Under the pieces are notes generated by a model. It ran no database searches. It was not told where the DNA came from and worked only from the letters and a program-made list of their open reading frames with translations. From positions 1 to 5,019 of the forward strand of contig DXVG01000160.1 of the NCBI GenBank assembly GCA_019409045.1: a DNA stretch of 5,019 bases, read 5' to 3'. A program made the translations under genes and the position numbers. Source of the stretch: Clostridiales bacterium (GTDB lineage Bacteria > Bacillota > Clostridia > Christensenellales > Aristaeellaceae). The first letter of the stretch is position 1, and every line of letters begins with the position of its first letter. Positions 4,852-5,019 of this stretch are shown piece by piece.

Positions 4852-4881
4852 AGTATATCACATAGAATGTTAAATCGACAA
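4852..4881 (-). promoter_or_regulatory. Probable promoter of the siderophore-uptake operon
   Basis: On the minus strand: -35 TTGTCG (4876-4881, four of six consensus bases), 18-nt spacer, -10 TATACT (4852-4857, five of six). The predicted start near 4845 leaves only about 7 nt before the ATG at 4838. This is the only good promoter match between the upstream terminator and the first permease gene. Confidence 0.62.
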
Positions 4882-4952
4882 GATGCATGGGAGACAAATT
4901 CCAGGCCCAGCGGAAAAATAACGGTTTTGCGCCCCCTAATCCGCGCGGGCAT

Positions 4953-4978
4953 AAAAAAGCCCCCGCACAGGCGGGGGC
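4953..4978 (-). terminator. Rho-independent terminator of the upstream gene
   Basis: Read on the minus strand, an 8-bp perfect stem (GCCCCCGC at 4971-4978 with GCGGGGGC at 4959-4966) with a 4-nt loop is followed by six T residues (4953-4958). It lies 14 nt after the stop of the gene entering at the right edge. The stretch from here to 4882 shows no further gene or RNA structure that I can support. Confidence 0.9.
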
Positions 4979-4992
4979 AGGCGCGCGGGCGC

Positions 4993-5019
4993 TCAGCGGC
5001 GCTCTTCGCGCTCGAATAC
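4993..5019 (-). CDS. C-terminal end of an unidentified gene
   Basis: A minus-strand frame enters at the right edge and reads VFEREERR before a TGA stop at 4993-4995. A strong terminator begins 14 nt later, which is the placement expected for a real gene end. Eight codons are too few to name a family; a short charged tail is all that can be said. The frame was chosen because of the stop-terminator spacing and could be wrong. Confidence 0.45.
   Translation of the reverse strand, partial: VFEREERR

Noticed and set aside
889..4950. The same AATCCGCGC nine-mer beside both terminators (about 889-899 and 4938-4946).
   Set aside because: It is short, built mostly of GC alternation that is common throughout the window, and not part of a longer repeat. 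Chance is sufficient.
4882..4952. Possible riboswitch or small RNA between the upstream terminator and the uptake promoter.
   Set aside because: The region lies upstream of the predicted transcription start and shows no conserved riboswitch core or strong paired structure that I can recognise.
1..5019. CRISPR array, insertion sequence, tRNA or rRNA gene.
   Set aside because: No spaced direct repeats, terminal inverted repeats with a transposase, or recognisable RNA gene sequence was seen.

Overview
The window is a compact, GC-rich bacterial segment in which every supportable gene lies on the minus strand, so the biological reading order is from 5019 down to 1. Strong GGAGG-type ribosome sites, two TTG starts, a CadC-type ArsR/SmtB repressor and a YclNOPQ-like transporter suggest a GC-rich Firmicute, perhaps a Clostridia-type gut lineage. 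That placement is inference from style and gene families only.

In transcription order: (1) the last codons of an unidentified gene (4993-5019), closed by an intrinsic terminator (4953-4978). (2) A complete iron-siderophore ABC importer operon: permease YclN/CeuB-like (3693-4838), permease YclO/CeuC-like (2722-3699), ATPase YclP/CeuD-like (1966-2718) and substrate-binding protein YclQ/CeuE-like (949-1899). A promoter (4852-4881) lies only about 14 nt upstream of the first ATG, and a strong terminator (901-927) closes the operon. (3) A zinc/cadmium/lead-type efflux operon: promoter (835-863) with an SmtB-type operator at its start point (819-834), a CadC-type repressor starting at TTG (431-799), a free-standing 72-residue heavy-metal-associated domain protein (177-395), and the first 43 codons of a P1B-type metal ATPase running off the left edge (1-130).

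How they work together: the binding protein presents a ferric catechol-type siderophore to the two-permease channel, and the ATPase drives import. No siderophore synthesis genes are visible here, so the ligand may be a siderophore made by other organisms. In the second operon the repressor should leave its operator when it binds excess Zn/Cd/Pb, allowing expression of the metal-binding protein and the efflux ATPase.

Nothing here amounts to a wholly new system. The points most worth a second look are the ambiguous start of the first permease (near-leaderless ATG versus a well-placed ribosome site before an ATC codon), the non-lipoprotein signal peptide of the binding protein, an inverted repeat across the permease start codon, and the well-resolved CadC promoter-operator unit.
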